DNA from: CAVZOY01 sp963777095
Lineage (GTDB): Bacteria; Actinomycetota; Actinomycetes; Mycobacteriales; Geodermatophilaceae
Assembly: GCA_963777095.1 (NCBI GenBank)
Contig: CAVZOY010000004.1
Coordinates: 62,001 to 126,000, forward strand
Direction of reading: 5' to 3'
Length of the DNA stretch: 64,000 nucleotides
Positions 19,925-29,258 of the stretch are shown one piece after another. A program made the translations under genes and the position numbers. The notes under the pieces are model-generated. The model made no database searches and was not told the DNA's origin. It saw nothing but the letters and a program-made list of their open reading frames with translations. The number at the start of each line of letters is the position of its first letter. The stretch's first letter is position 1.

Positions 19925-20524
19925 TCAGCGCTTGCTCCAGCGGACGATCTGCCAGGCCCCGCCGAGCACCATCGCCGCGACGGCCGCCTTCACGATGCCG
20001 CCCAGGATGAACGGGTAGAAGCCGGCGTCGAGCGCCTGCGCGGCGGACATGCCCGTCCTCGCCGCGAGCCACGGGACGCCGACGGCGAAGATCACCGCCT
20101 GGCCGGCGATGAACAGCGGCACCGACTTCCACAGGTTGCGGTCCGCGCCGTGCTTGGCGGCCAGGCCGATCAGGTAGGCGGCGGGGATGAAGCCGAACAC
20201 GTAGCCACCGGTCGCGCCGAACACGACGTCGTAGCCGCTGCTGGCGTCCGAGTAGAACGGCAGGCCGACCAGCGCGGTGAGGATGTAGAGCACCTGCACG
20301 GCCGTGCCGCGCAGCGGCCCGAGGCTCGCGGCCGTCAGCACCACGGCCAGCGTCTGACCGGTGATCGGCACCGGCGAACCCGGCACCGGCACGGCGACCT
20401 GGGCCAGCAGTGCCGTGAACAGCACACCGAGCGCGACGAGACCCGCGTCCCGCGCCCGGACGGCGGGGACGAGGTCGGCCAGCACCAGCGGGCGCGACGG
20501 CAGGGCGGGCGACGAGGCGGCCAC
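19925..20524 (-). CDS. bioY: Biotin transporter substrate-binding subunit BioY
   Basis: Integral membrane S-component of 199 residues with about six helices. Hallmarks are AQVAVPVPGSPVPITGQTLAVVLTAASLGPLRG and the GATGGYVFGFIPAAYLIG motif. It would capture biotin alone or with an ECF module encoded elsewhere; no bioM or bioN lies nearby. The GTG start has AGGAGG five bases upstream. No BirA-type operator was recognised. Confidence 0.93.
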   Translation of the reverse strand: MAASSPALPSRPLVLADLVPAVRARDAGLVALGVLFTALLAQVAVPVPGSPVPITGQTLAVVLTAASLGPLRGTAVQVLYILTALVGLPFYSDASSGYDVVFGATGGYVFGFIPAAYLIGLAAKHGADRNLWKSVPLFIAGQAVIFAVGVPWLAARTGMSAAQALDAGFYPFILGGIVKAAVAAMVLGGAWQIVRWSKR

Positions 20525-20597
20525 GGAACCTCCTAGGACGACGAGGTGCGGCGTGCGCCGCAGGTCACCTGGAGTCTGCCGTACCCCGACGGCCGGT

Positions 20598-20627
20598 CTG
20601 CGTGCCGGTCGACCTGCCGGCACGCAG
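20598..20627. terminator. Hairpin downstream of GH13 gene
   Basis: 11-bp perfect stem CTGCGTGCCGG/CCGGCACGCAG with an 8-base loop, just past the stop of the minus-strand GH13 gene and upstream of bioY. Confidence 0.75.
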
Positions 20628-20635
20628 GCGGCGGG

Positions 20636-22234
20636 TCACCCGGCGAGCCACACCGCCGCGTCGACCGGCACGGCGCCGTCCGAGACGTCCGCGCTGGCCA
20701 GCAGCACGCGTCCCTCGGGAACCGGCACGGGCGAGTCCGAGAGGTTGAGCAGGCACACCAGTCCGCCCGGGCGCCGGAACGCCAGGCAGCCCTCCGGTCC
20801 GTGCAGCCACTGCAACGAGTCGCCCTCGAACGCGGGGGACGTCGCGCGAAAGTGCAGGGCAGCTCGGTACAGCGACAGCATCGATTGTGGGTCGGCGTCC
20901 TGCGACTCGACGTCCAGCGAGCGCCACCGCTCCGGCATCGGCAGCCAGGTGTCCTCGGCGGAGGAGAAGCCGAACGGCGGCCGCTCGCCCGACCACGGCA
21001 TCGGCACCCGGCAGCCGTCGCGGCCCCGGCGGGTGCGCCCGGAGCGCTCCCACACCGGGTCCTGCAGCACGGAGTCGGGCAGGTCGTCGACGTTCGGCAG
21101 GCCCAGCTCGTCGCCGTTGTAGAGGTAGACCGCCCCCGGCAGCGCCAGCTGGAGCAGCACCGCGGCGCGGGCCCGCCGGACGCCCACCTCCCCGTCGCCG
21201 TAGCGGCTGACGTGCCGGCGGACGTCGTGGTTCGACAGCACCCAGCACGCCGGCGCGGGGGTGCCGGCGACGGTGTCCAGCGAGTTCTCGACCGCGTCCC
21301 GCAGCTCGGTCGCCCCCCACTCCGCGGTGACCAGCCGGAAGTTGAACGCCAGCTGCAGCTCGTCGGCGGCCAGGTACTGCGCGAGGCGCTCGTCGTCGCT
21401 CACCCACACCTCGCCGACGGCCATCGTGCCCGGGTAGGCGTCGAGCACCGACCGGATCCGCCGGTGCACCACGTGTACGCCGTCCTGGTCGAACCGCAGG
21501 TCGCCCGGCCCGTGGTCGGCCAGCAGGCCGGTGTCCTCCATCGGCACCATGTCCGGCAACCCGTCGGGCTTGGCCATGCCGTGGGCGACGTCGATGCGGA
21601 AGCCGTCGACGCCCCGGTCCAGCCAGAACCGCATCGTCTCCTCGAGGTCGGCGAGGACCTCGGCGTTGGTGAAGTCGAGGTCGGGCTGCTCCGGCGCGAA
21701 GATGTGCAGGTACCACTGCCCGTCGGGCACCCGGGTCCATGCCGGCCCGCCGAAGACCGACGGCCAGTTGTTCGGCGGCTCCGCCCCGTCCGGGCCGCGG
21801 CCGTCGCGGAAGAGGTAGCGCGCCCGCTCCGGCGACCCCGGCGCCGCGGCCAGGGCCTCCTGGAACCACTCGCGCTGGTGCGAGCTGTGGTTGGGCACCA
21901 GGTCGATGGTCACGCGGATGCCGAGGGCGTGGGCGTCGGCGAGCAGGGCGTCGAAGTCCGCGAGGTCGCCGAACACCGGCTCGACGTCGCGCGGGTCGGC
22001 GACGTCGTAGCCGTGGTCGGCCATCGGGGAGGGGTAGAACGGCGTGATCCACAGGGCGTCGACGCCCAGGCCGGCCAGGTAGGGCAGGCGGGACCGGATG
22101 CCGGCCAGGTCGCCGACGCCGTCGCCGTTCCCGTCGGCGAAGCTGCGGATGTAGACCTGGTAGAAGACCGCGTCGCGCCACCAGGCCGGGTCCACGGACT
22201 GCGGGCGGGACGTGGACAGGGCAGCAGGCTGCAC
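20636..22234 (-). CDS. GH13 family alpha-glucosidase
   Basis: A 532-residue alpha-amylase-family enzyme. Conserved regions: AVFYQVYIRSFADGNGDGVGDL, DLVPNHSS, GFRIDVAHG (nucleophile Asp), VGEVWV (acid/base Glu) and LSNHDVRR (third Asp). The layout fits cytoplasmic oligo-1,6- or alpha-1,4-glucosidases acting on maltodextrin, isomaltose or trehalose; no signal peptide. The GTG at 22234 is supported by GGAGG eight bases upstream. A second GH13 gene sits at 37190-38911. Confidence 0.93.
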   Translation of the reverse strand: MQPAALSTSRPQSVDPAWWRDAVFYQVYIRSFADGNGDGVGDLAGIRSRLPYLAGLGVDALWITPFYPSPMADHGYDVADPRDVEPVFGDLADFDALLADAHALGIRVTIDLVPNHSSHQREWFQEALAAAPGSPERARYLFRDGRGPDGAEPPNNWPSVFGGPAWTRVPDGQWYLHIFAPEQPDLDFTNAEVLADLEETMRFWLDRGVDGFRIDVAHGMAKPDGLPDMVPMEDTGLLADHGPGDLRFDQDGVHVVHRRIRSVLDAYPGTMAVGEVWVSDDERLAQYLAADELQLAFNFRLVTAEWGATELRDAVENSLDTVAGTPAPACWVLSNHDVRRHVSRYGDGEVGVRRARAAVLLQLALPGAVYLYNGDELGLPNVDDLPDSVLQDPVWERSGRTRRGRDGCRVPMPWSGERPPFGFSSAEDTWLPMPERWRSLDVESQDADPQSMLSLYRAALHFRATSPAFEGDSLQWLHGPEGCLAFRRPGGLVCLLNLSDSPVPVPEGRVLLASADVSDGAVPVDAAVWLAG

Positions 22235-22311
22235 CAGGGTTCCTCCGGAACGGGATGGGAAGAGATGGGTCCGCGGCGCTGCGGGGGCCCGGACGACGTC
22301 CGGGCGGGAGT

Positions 22312-22746
22312 TCAGGCGGGGGACAGGCCGCCGGGAGCGTCGTCCGGAAAGCGGTTCTGCATGCTGGCGGCCGCCATCTCGAGGTAGCCCCACAGCGTCG
22401 CGTCCTGCTCGGGCGACAGCTCCAGCGAATCGACGGCGTCGCGCATGTTGCGCAGCCACGCGTCGCGCTCGGCCGCGCCGATGGCGAACGGCGCGTGCCG
22501 CATCCGCAGTCGCGGGTGCCCCCGGTGCTGGGAGTAGGTCGTCGGGCCGCCCCAGTACTGCTCGAGGAAGGCCCGCAGCCGCAGTTCGGCGCCCTCCCAG
22601 TCGTCCTGGGGGTACAGCGGCGCGAGCACCGGGTCGGTGCGCACACCGGCGTAGAACCGGCCGACCAGCCGCTCGAAGACCGGGGCGCCACCGACCTCGT
22701 CGTAGAACGTGCGGGCCGACGGCAGGGATCGGCTCGACTCGCTCAT
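22312..22746 (-). CDS. glbO: Group II truncated hemoglobin
   Basis: A 144-residue trHbO-type globin. Visible are the GGAPVFERLVGRFYAGV helix B with Tyr-B10, the CD segment around YWGGPTTYSQHRGHP, the proximal His in LRMRHAPF and the conserved Trp-G8 in ATLWGYLEMAA. It probably binds O2 or deals with NO and peroxide. Its ATG overlaps the stop of the upstream MFS gene (ATGA), so the two are co-translated. Confidence 0.93.
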   Translation of the reverse strand: MSESSRSLPSARTFYDEVGGAPVFERLVGRFYAGVRTDPVLAPLYPQDDWEGAELRLRAFLEQYWGGPTTYSQHRGHPRLRMRHAPFAIGAAERDAWLRNMRDAVDSLELSPEQDATLWGYLEMAAASMQNRFPDDAPGGLSPA

Positions 22747-24038
22747 GCGACCGATGATCCCGCGCCGCCGGCCCCCGGTGCCACGTGACCCTGCGTACGT
22801 CCGTACGCGACGAGGGGGACGACGACGGCGAGCAGGCCCACGGCGCCGCACGCCGCGACCACGGCCGTGGGCGCCACGCCCTCGGCGACCAGGCCGGCAC
22901 CGAGCACGCCGACGCCCTGGACCCCGTACAGGCCCGCGACCGCGACGCCGAACGCCCGGCCGCGGAACGCCGACGGCACCGCCTGCATGAACGACACGTT
23001 GAGCGGGATCAGCCACGCGCCGCCGAGGCCGGAGACGAAGAACATGCTCACGACGACCGCGAAGGTCCACAGGCTCGGAGGCGCGAACGCCCCGACCAGG
23101 CCGGCGACGACGAGCGGTAGGAGTGACAGGACGACGAGGTACGGCACCAGCGCGTCGCGCCGGTGCGGCGGCACGAGCCGGGCGACGACGAGGCCGCCGA
23201 TGGTCACGCCCAGCGGGTTGGCCGCGAGCAGCACGCCGACCGCGGCGGTGCCCTGGCCGAGTTCCTCGACCAGCGGTGTGGCGATGCCCTCGGACGCGTA
23301 GGCGAACAGCGTGCCGATCCAGAGGACGCCGATGATCGCCAGCAGCCGCGGCGTCCGCCGGATCAGCCGGAACCCGTCCGCGGCGTCCCCCAGCAATCCG
23401 GACCCGCCGCCCTCGGCTCCGGGTGCCGGACGGCGCTGCAGCCCGCCCGCGAGCCACAGCGCCGACACGGCGAACGTCGCCGCGTTCAGCAGCAGCGCCG
23501 TCGAGGGGGACAGCGCCGCCACCAGCGCCCCCGCCAGCACGAAGCCGATCACCTGCGCGAGCTGCAGGCTGATGTTGGTCAGCGAGGTCGCCACCGCGTA
23601 CCGGTCGCCGTCGAGGACGTCGGCCATGAGGGCCGAGCGCGCCGACTCGAAGGGCGGCGCGCACAGCGCCACGACGAACAGCAGCCCCAGCAGCAGCGGC
23701 AGCGGCGTCCCGGGGATGGCCATGAGGGCGACCAGCACGGCCCGCGCGGCGTCGCTGGCGATCAGCACCCGGTGACGGGGGAACCGGTCGGCGAGCGTCG
23801 ACAGGAGCGGCCCGAACAGCAGCCACGGCAGGTAGCTGATCGCGAAGGTCGCCGCCGACAGCAGCGGCGAGTCCGTGCGCTGGTAGACGAGGACGGTCAG
23901 CGCCACCCGTGCCAGCTCGTCGCCGATCGTCGACAGCAGGAACGTGCCGAACAGCGGCCGGAACTCGCGGACCGCGAAGACCTCCCGGAACGTCGCTGCC
24001 CGGGTCACGGGGGCCTCCTCCGGCGGGGCGGCGGTCAC
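22743..24038 (-). CDS. MFS transporter
   Basis: A 431-residue major facilitator with about 12 membrane helices and the loop 2-3 motif region STLADRFPRHRVLI. The N-terminal FREVFAVREFRPLFGTFLLSTIGDEL is typical of actinobacterial MFS exporters related to MFS_3/enterobactin-exporter-like proteins. Substrate unknown. Coupling to a truncated globin is unusual but does not define the cargo. Confidence 0.88.
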   Translation of the reverse strand: MTAAPPEEAPVTRAATFREVFAVREFRPLFGTFLLSTIGDELARVALTVLVYQRTDSPLLSAATFAISYLPWLLFGPLLSTLADRFPRHRVLIASDAARAVLVALMAIPGTPLPLLLGLLFVVALCAPPFESARSALMADVLDGDRYAVATSLTNISLQLAQVIGFVLAGALVAALSPSTALLLNAATFAVSALWLAGGLQRRPAPGAEGGGSGLLGDAADGFRLIRRTPRLLAIIGVLWIGTLFAYASEGIATPLVEELGQGTAAVGVLLAANPLGVTIGGLVVARLVPPHRRDALVPYLVVLSLLPLVVAGLVGAFAPPSLWTFAVVVSMFFVSGLGGAWLIPLNVSFMQAVPSAFRGRAFGVAVAGLYGVQGVGVLGAGLVAEGVAPTAVVAACGAVGLLAVVVPLVAYGRTQGHVAPGAGGAGSSVA

Positions 24039-24156
24039 GGGTGCCGCGTCCCGCGGCCGGGCTGCGTCCGCGAGCGGCGGGAACGCCGCCGGGGCCGGTC
24101 AGCACGGAGGGTGATGCGGTCATCACCTAGAAGTCTCTCAGGCTCCGTCCCCGATG

Positions 24157-26298
24157 TCAGGAGGTCGGGAGGCCTGTCGACCCTGGCGGGCCCCGGCGGA
24201 TCGGCCCGACTGCCCCGTCCGTCACAGGCGACAGGCCGGTGTGCGCGGCGAGGAAGGCGAGCTGGTCAGCGGCCAGGTTCACCGTCCGGCTGACCGCGCG
24301 GGCGCCGTGACCCACCGCGGTCTCCGAGCGCAGCACGACCGGCGCCTCGGCGGAGGTGGCGTGCTGCAGCGCGGCCGCCAGCTTGCGCGCGTGCAGCGGG
24401 TGGACCCGGGTGTCGGACCCGAAGGTCGTGAAGAGCACGGCCGGGTACGCCGTGCCCTCGCGGACCGCGTGGTACGGCGAGTAGCCGAGCAGCCAGCCGA
24501 ACTCGACCGGGTCGTCGGCGGTGCCGTACTCGTCGTTCCAGGTGCGTCCGAGGCCGAACCGCTCGTACCGGACCATGTCCAGCAGCGGTGCGCTGCAGAC
24601 CACGGCCGCGGCCAGGTCGGGCCGTTGGGTCAGCGTCGCGCCCACCAGCAGGCCGCCGTTGGAGCCGCCCAGCACGCCGAGCTGCTCGTGCGTCGTCCAC
24701 CCGCCGGCCACCAGGTGCTCGCCGGCGGCGGCGAAGTCGTCGAAGACGTTCTGCTTGCGCTCCCGCATGCCCGCCCGGTGCCACTCCTCGCCGTGCTCGG
24801 AGCCGCCGCGGAGGTTGGCCACCGCCCAGACGCCGCCCGCGGCGACCCAGGCCAGGGCCTGCGCGGTGTAGGCCGGTGTCAGCGCCACGTTGAAGCCGCC
24901 GTAGCCGTAGAGGACCGTCGGGCGCGGCCGGTCGGGGGTTCCGGTGCCGGAGAGCACGAACAGGTGCACCGGCGTCCCGTCCGCCGAGGTCGCGTGCGTC
25001 TCGACGACCGTCACCGATGGCACCTCACCCGCGACGTCGGCGCGTTCCCAGCTCAGCAGCGCCGACGGGTCGGCGGCGTCCCAGGACCAGACCGACGGCG
25101 GCGTCGCGTAGTCGGTGTAGCCGACCCAGGCGGTCGTGCCGCCCTCCGGCGGCGCGCTGACGCCGGAGATGCTGCCGGCGCCCGGGCGCTCCACCTCGAC
25201 GAGCCGCGCAGGGGCGGCGTCCGGTCCCGCCCACGACGAGAGCCGGTCGGTCGCGTCGACCGCGTGGACGGCGAGCACCCGCAGGCCGCCGTCCGGGCCG
25301 TCCACGAGGGCCACGTCGGAGAGCACCGCGTCGTCCTGCTGCGGGATCACGTCGCGCCAGGCGTCCGGCGTCCAGGTCGCCGGATCCTCCGGATCGGCGA
25401 CCGCGAGACGCCAGCGCGGCGCGTCCCGGTCCGACAGCAGCCACAGCCGGCCGTCGCGCGCCACCCACGCGGCGGTCTGCGCGTCGACGCCCAGCTGGAA
25501 CTCGCGGAGCTCGCCCGACCCGGCCAGATCGGCGATCCACACGTCGTCGCGCGGCGCGGTGCCGGCCGAGCCGGACACCACCAGCCACCGGCCGTCGGCG
25601 CTCGTGCGGACGCCGAAGTACGTCGTCGGGTCGCTGCCCTCGCCGTGCACCAGGACGTCGTCGTCGGCGGACGCGCCGACCCGGTGACGCCAGACGCGGC
25701 GGTGGAACTGCTCCTCACCGGCCGGCACCTGGTCGGGCGCCAGTCGCCGGACGTAGAACAGCTCCTCGCCACCGGGCAGCCAGGCGACGGGGGAGTACCG
25801 GCAGCGGTCGACCGGGCCGTCGACCTGCTTGCCGGTGGCGACGTCCAGGACGTACAGCCGGCTCTCCTCGTCGCCGCCGGTCGACAGCTGGTACGCCAGC
25901 CGCTCGCCCTCCCAGGACGGCGTCCATGCGTCGAGCGTGGTGGTGCCCTCCGCGTCCAGGGCCATGGGGTCGACGAGCACGCGCTCGGTGCCGTCGGGCT
26001 CGCGCACCCGCAGCACGGCGTGCTCCTGGCCCGGGTCGCGGCGCATCGAGAAGGCCCGGCCGGCCCGCCAGACCGGCACGCCGACGGCGCCGGCGTGCAC
26101 GAGCTCGCCGAGCCGGTCGGCGAAGGCGGCGCGCGCGGGCAGACCGGCCAGGATCTCGCCGGCGAGCGCGTCCTGGGCCGCGCTCCACTCCCGGGTGCGC
26201 GGGTCGTCGTCGTCCTCGAGCCAGCGGTACGGATCGGCCACGGAGTGCCCGTGCAGGGTCTCGAGGATCTCGAGCCGGGGGGCCTGGGGATAGCGCAT
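24157..26298 (-). CDS. Prolyl oligopeptidase family serine peptidase (S9A)
   Basis: A 713-residue S9A enzyme: N-terminal HGHSVADPYRWLEDDDDP, a seven-bladed beta-propeller (about 75-410) and a C-terminal alpha/beta-hydrolase. Catalytic residues: Ser in GGSNGGLL, Asp in FGSDTRVHP and His in VGHGARA. YGYGGFNVALTP and NLRGGSEHGEEWH are further family motifs. It cleaves short peptides after proline in the cytoplasm; there is no signal peptide. The start ATG at 26298 precedes the conserved MRYPQAP; an upstream ATG would add unconserved residues. Confidence 0.95.
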   Translation of the reverse strand: MRYPQAPRLEILETLHGHSVADPYRWLEDDDDPRTREWSAAQDALAGEILAGLPARAAFADRLGELVHAGAVGVPVWRAGRAFSMRRDPGQEHAVLRVREPDGTERVLVDPMALDAEGTTTLDAWTPSWEGERLAYQLSTGGDEESRLYVLDVATGKQVDGPVDRCRYSPVAWLPGGEELFYVRRLAPDQVPAGEEQFHRRVWRHRVGASADDDVLVHGEGSDPTTYFGVRTSADGRWLVVSGSAGTAPRDDVWIADLAGSGELREFQLGVDAQTAAWVARDGRLWLLSDRDAPRWRLAVADPEDPATWTPDAWRDVIPQQDDAVLSDVALVDGPDGGLRVLAVHAVDATDRLSSWAGPDAAPARLVEVERPGAGSISGVSAPPEGGTTAWVGYTDYATPPSVWSWDAADPSALLSWERADVAGEVPSVTVVETHATSADGTPVHLFVLSGTGTPDRPRPTVLYGYGGFNVALTPAYTAQALAWVAAGGVWAVANLRGGSEHGEEWHRAGMRERKQNVFDDFAAAGEHLVAGGWTTHEQLGVLGGSNGGLLVGATLTQRPDLAAAVVCSAPLLDMVRYERFGLGRTWNDEYGTADDPVEFGWLLGYSPYHAVREGTAYPAVLFTTFGSDTRVHPLHARKLAAALQHATSAEAPVVLRSETAVGHGARAVSRTVNLAADQLAFLAAHTGLSPVTDGAVGPIRRGPPGSTGLPTS

Positions 26299-26444
26299 CG
26301 CGCCCACCGTAACCGCGCTCCGGATCGAGGCAGGGCGTATTGCCGCAGCGCCCGGGCGCCTTCTCGGGTCAGAATGGAGCCCGCCCGCGGGTCGCACTGT
26401 CGTCATCCAGTCGCCCGGCGGTCCGCAGGCGTCGGAGGTGTTCC

Positions 26445-27053
26445 GTGCCGCGTGCCGCGTCCGGGTCGTCGAAGGCGGGTCATCCAGCCCCGCGCCGCGA
26501 CCCGCACACCCGCCCCCTCGCCCCTGTGCCCTCGGCCGGCACGACCGGCGCGACGCTCCTGCTGAACGCCACCTACGAGCCCTTGTGCGTGGTCTCCACG
26601 CGGCGCGCGATCGTCCTGGTGCTGGCTGCCAAGGCCGAGCCGGTCGACTCCGCCCAGGACGTCGTGCATGCCGAGACGATCAGCCTCGCGGTGCCGGTCG
26701 TGGCCCGGCTGACCCGCTTCGTCCGCGTGCCCTACCCCGCGCAGGTGCCGCTGTCGCGGCGGGCGGTGTTCACCCGCGACGGCCAGACCTGCGTCTACTG
26801 CGGCAGCTCCGCCACGAGCATCGACCACGTCGTGCCGCGCAGCCGCGGTGGCACGCACACCTGGGACAACGTCGTCGCCGCCTGCCGCCGGTGCAACCAC
26901 ACGAAGGCCGACCGCTCGCTGGCCGAGCTCGGCTGGGTCCTGCCGCACCCACCCCGCACCCCCAGCGGCGCCGCGTGGCGGCTGCTCGGCGCGCGGACCG
27001 TGGACCCGCGCTGGCGGGAGTGGCTCGGCGTGCCCGAGAGCGTGAGCGCTTGA
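26445..27053 (+). CDS. HNH endonuclease
   Basis: A 202-residue protein with LLNATYEPLCVVSTRRA at its core start and the HNH nuclease motif TCVYCGS, then SIDHVVPRSRGG, then CRRCNHTKADRS (two CxxC zinc pairs). This is the widespread actinobacterial stand-alone HNH family of unknown role, usually chromosomal and not mobile. The GTG at 26445 is preferred because GGAGG lies six bases upstream, although conservation starts near residue 28. It overlaps the next gene by four bases. Confidence 0.9.
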   Translation: MPRAASGSSKAGHPAPRRDPHTRPLAPVPSAGTTGATLLLNATYEPLCVVSTRRAIVLVLAAKAEPVDSAQDVVHAETISLAVPVVARLTRFVRVPYPAQVPLSRRAVFTRDGQTCVYCGSSATSIDHVVPRSRGGTHTWDNVVAACRRCNHTKADRSLAELGWVLPHPPRTPSGAAWRLLGARTVDPRWREWLGVPESVSA

Positions 27054-27913
27054 CGTCGCCGGGAACCGCCCGTCGGCTGTGGGCGCTGGCCGAGCCGTAC
27101 CACGCGCTCACCTACTTCGCGGACGAGAGCCGGGCGGAGGGCGAGGCCGCCGGGCTGCGCGGCTTCTGGCGTGGCTACTTCGCGATGCGCGCGGCGCCGC
27201 TCGGACCGGTCGGTCCCGCGGTGGTGACGGCGACCTTCTACAACTTCGCCCCCGCGTTCATCGCCCGCGCCGTGCCGGAGGTCTGGGACGTCGCCCCGCC
27301 CGCCACCGCGCTCCAGGCCCGGCTGGCGGGGGTCGACCGGGCCGTGCGGCGCGTGCTCGGCGACGACTGGGTCGGCTCGCCCGAGGCAGCGGAGGCCGCC
27401 CGGCTGGCCACCGCCGCCGCGGGCGCCGGAGTCGCGTCCGGCCGTCCGCTCGCTGCGGCGAACGCCGCCGTGCCCACGCCGGACGAGCCGCACCTGGCCT
27501 TGTGGCAGGCGCTGAGCACGCTGCGCGAGCACCGCGGCGACGGACACAACGCGGCCCTCCTGCAGCGGGAGGTCTCCGGCCTGCAGGCGCACGTGCTCGC
27601 GGCGGCCGCCGGTCGCAGCACGCGGGAGTGGCTGATGCGTGCCCGCGGGTGGGACGACCCCGCCTGGGACGCGGCGGCCGCCGCCCTCACCGAGCGCGGC
27701 TGGCTGGAGGACGGCGAGCTGTCGGCGGAGGGGCTGGCGATGACCGCCGCGGTCGAGGCCGACACCGACCGGCTGGCGCTCGGTCCCTGGCGCGAGCTCG
27801 GCGACGTCCGCTGCGACCGCCTCGCCGAACTGCTCGCCCCCGTGCGCCGGGCCGTCGTCGCCGCCGGCGACTGGGCGACCGGCAATCCGATCGGGGTGCC
27901 CGACCCCACCTGA
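27050..27913 (+). CDS. SCO6745 family protein
   Basis: A 287-residue helical protein matching the SCO6745 family: ARRLWALAEPYHALTYFADE at the start, then YFAMRAAPLGPV, FYNFAPAFIARAVPEVW, and the C-terminal winged-helix-like WDAAAAALTERGWL. Family members are common in actinobacteria and have no established function. It starts with TTG overlapping the HNH stop, implying coupling. Confidence 0.87.
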   Translation: MTSPGTARRLWALAEPYHALTYFADESRAEGEAAGLRGFWRGYFAMRAAPLGPVGPAVVTATFYNFAPAFIARAVPEVWDVAPPATALQARLAGVDRAVRRVLGDDWVGSPEAAEAARLATAAAGAGVASGRPLAAANAAVPTPDEPHLALWQALSTLREHRGDGHNAALLQREVSGLQAHVLAAAAGRSTREWLMRARGWDDPAWDAAAAALTERGWLEDGELSAEGLAMTAAVEADTDRLALGPWRELGDVRCDRLAELLAPVRRAVVAAGDWATGNPIGVPDPT

Positions 27914-28047
27914 CCCGCTCGTACCACCCGACCCGCACGGCCCGCGGCGCGCGTGTCATCGGATGGCGGAGTGTTATCGGACGCCTACTTTCCGCATCGA
28001 CGGCGCGTCGGGCGTCGGCTCGAAGGCCGGGAAGGGTCGCCGCCGCG

Positions 28048-29257
28048 ATGACGCTGCGCAGATCGTCCGTCCATCTGCTGTTCCGGACCGGTGTCGCCGC
28101 GCTGCTCGCCGGAGGGGTCGCCGTGGTCGGCGCCCCCGCCGCCGCGGCGGCCGACGAGAAGACGCCGGTCGTCGCCCTCGATCCACCGGACGCCGAGCTG
28201 TTCTTCGTCCCGACCGAGAACTACGCCGACTTCGCCGGCGGCTCCTTCTCCGCCTCGACCGATGGCGGGGACGACGGGTCGGTCTCCGTCGCCGCGGCCG
28301 CCGCGCTCGCACCGCCCGCGATCGCCGAGGCGTTCGGCGAGGAGAGCGCCACCGTGGCCTCGCACTCCGGCAACGGGGAGATCGACGTCGAGTACGGCGG
28401 CACCGTCACCGTCCGGCTGCCCGCGCTGGTCGATGCGTCCGCGAGCGAGGTCACCCTCGAGGTGTACGGAGCCGACCCGGAGGACGACCCGCGCGTCTAC
28501 TCGACCGACCCTGCGGCGGTCGACCCCCTGGTCGTCGTCGACCTCGGCGGCAACGAGTTCGAGGTCACCCTGCCCGCCGACGACGCCACCTTCGGGCCCG
28601 AGGCGTACCTGACCTTCGACGGCCTCGCCGGCACCGATGCGGCGATCTCCGAGGTCTACCCGCTCGACTACTACCTGGAGTTCACGGGCACCGGCGTCAG
28701 CACGGTCACCCTGGAGCCGGCGGTCGGGCTGTTCACCACGGCGTCCTGCTCGGTTGCCTCCGTACGCACCCTGCCCCAGCACCGACGTCCAGGCCGGCGA
28801 GTCCTTCGACCTGACCGTGCCCCCGTCGTCGCTGCTGCGCACCCTGGACTTCGCCCGGCTGGACACCGCCGAGGTCGGCCTGATCCGCGAGGACAGCGAC
28901 TGGGACTCGGTCGAGGAGTACTTCTCCGGCGCGGACGCGGGCCTGCTGACCGCGCACGACGCCTACTCCGCGACGGTCAACCTGCCGGCCGACATGGGGG
29001 CGGGGCTCTACTGGGGCGCCGTCATCCAGGGCGACCCGTTCACCACCGGTGGGTACGCGATGACCTCGTTCGAGGTCGACGTCGCCGCGGTGCCGCTCAA
29101 CGCCGGCCTGCACTCCGACACCGGCTGGGTCGACGACGTCCGGGCGGCCTCCGCTGGCTCGACCAAGGCGGTGGCCGGGATCACGATGCTCGTCGTCGCC
29201 GGCCTCATCACGGTCGTCGCGGTCGCTCCGCGCCGCCGTCCGCCCGCCGAGGGCTGA
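28048..29257 (+). CDS. Exported, membrane-anchored protein next to a sortase (frame break)
   Basis: About 402 residues: signal peptide (about 1-35, ending AAAAA), two or three beta-rich extracellular regions high in Asp, Glu and Thr, a C-terminal hydrophobic helix (GITMLVVAGLITVVAVA) and a positive tail RRRPP. The helix is preceded by LHSDTG, not a canonical LPxTG. Near 28751 the frame breaks; removing one G yields CSLPPYAPCPSTD, keeping two cysteines together. The sortase starts one base after the stop, so this is the likely sortase substrate. Confidence 0.75.
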
Positions 29258-29258
29258 C

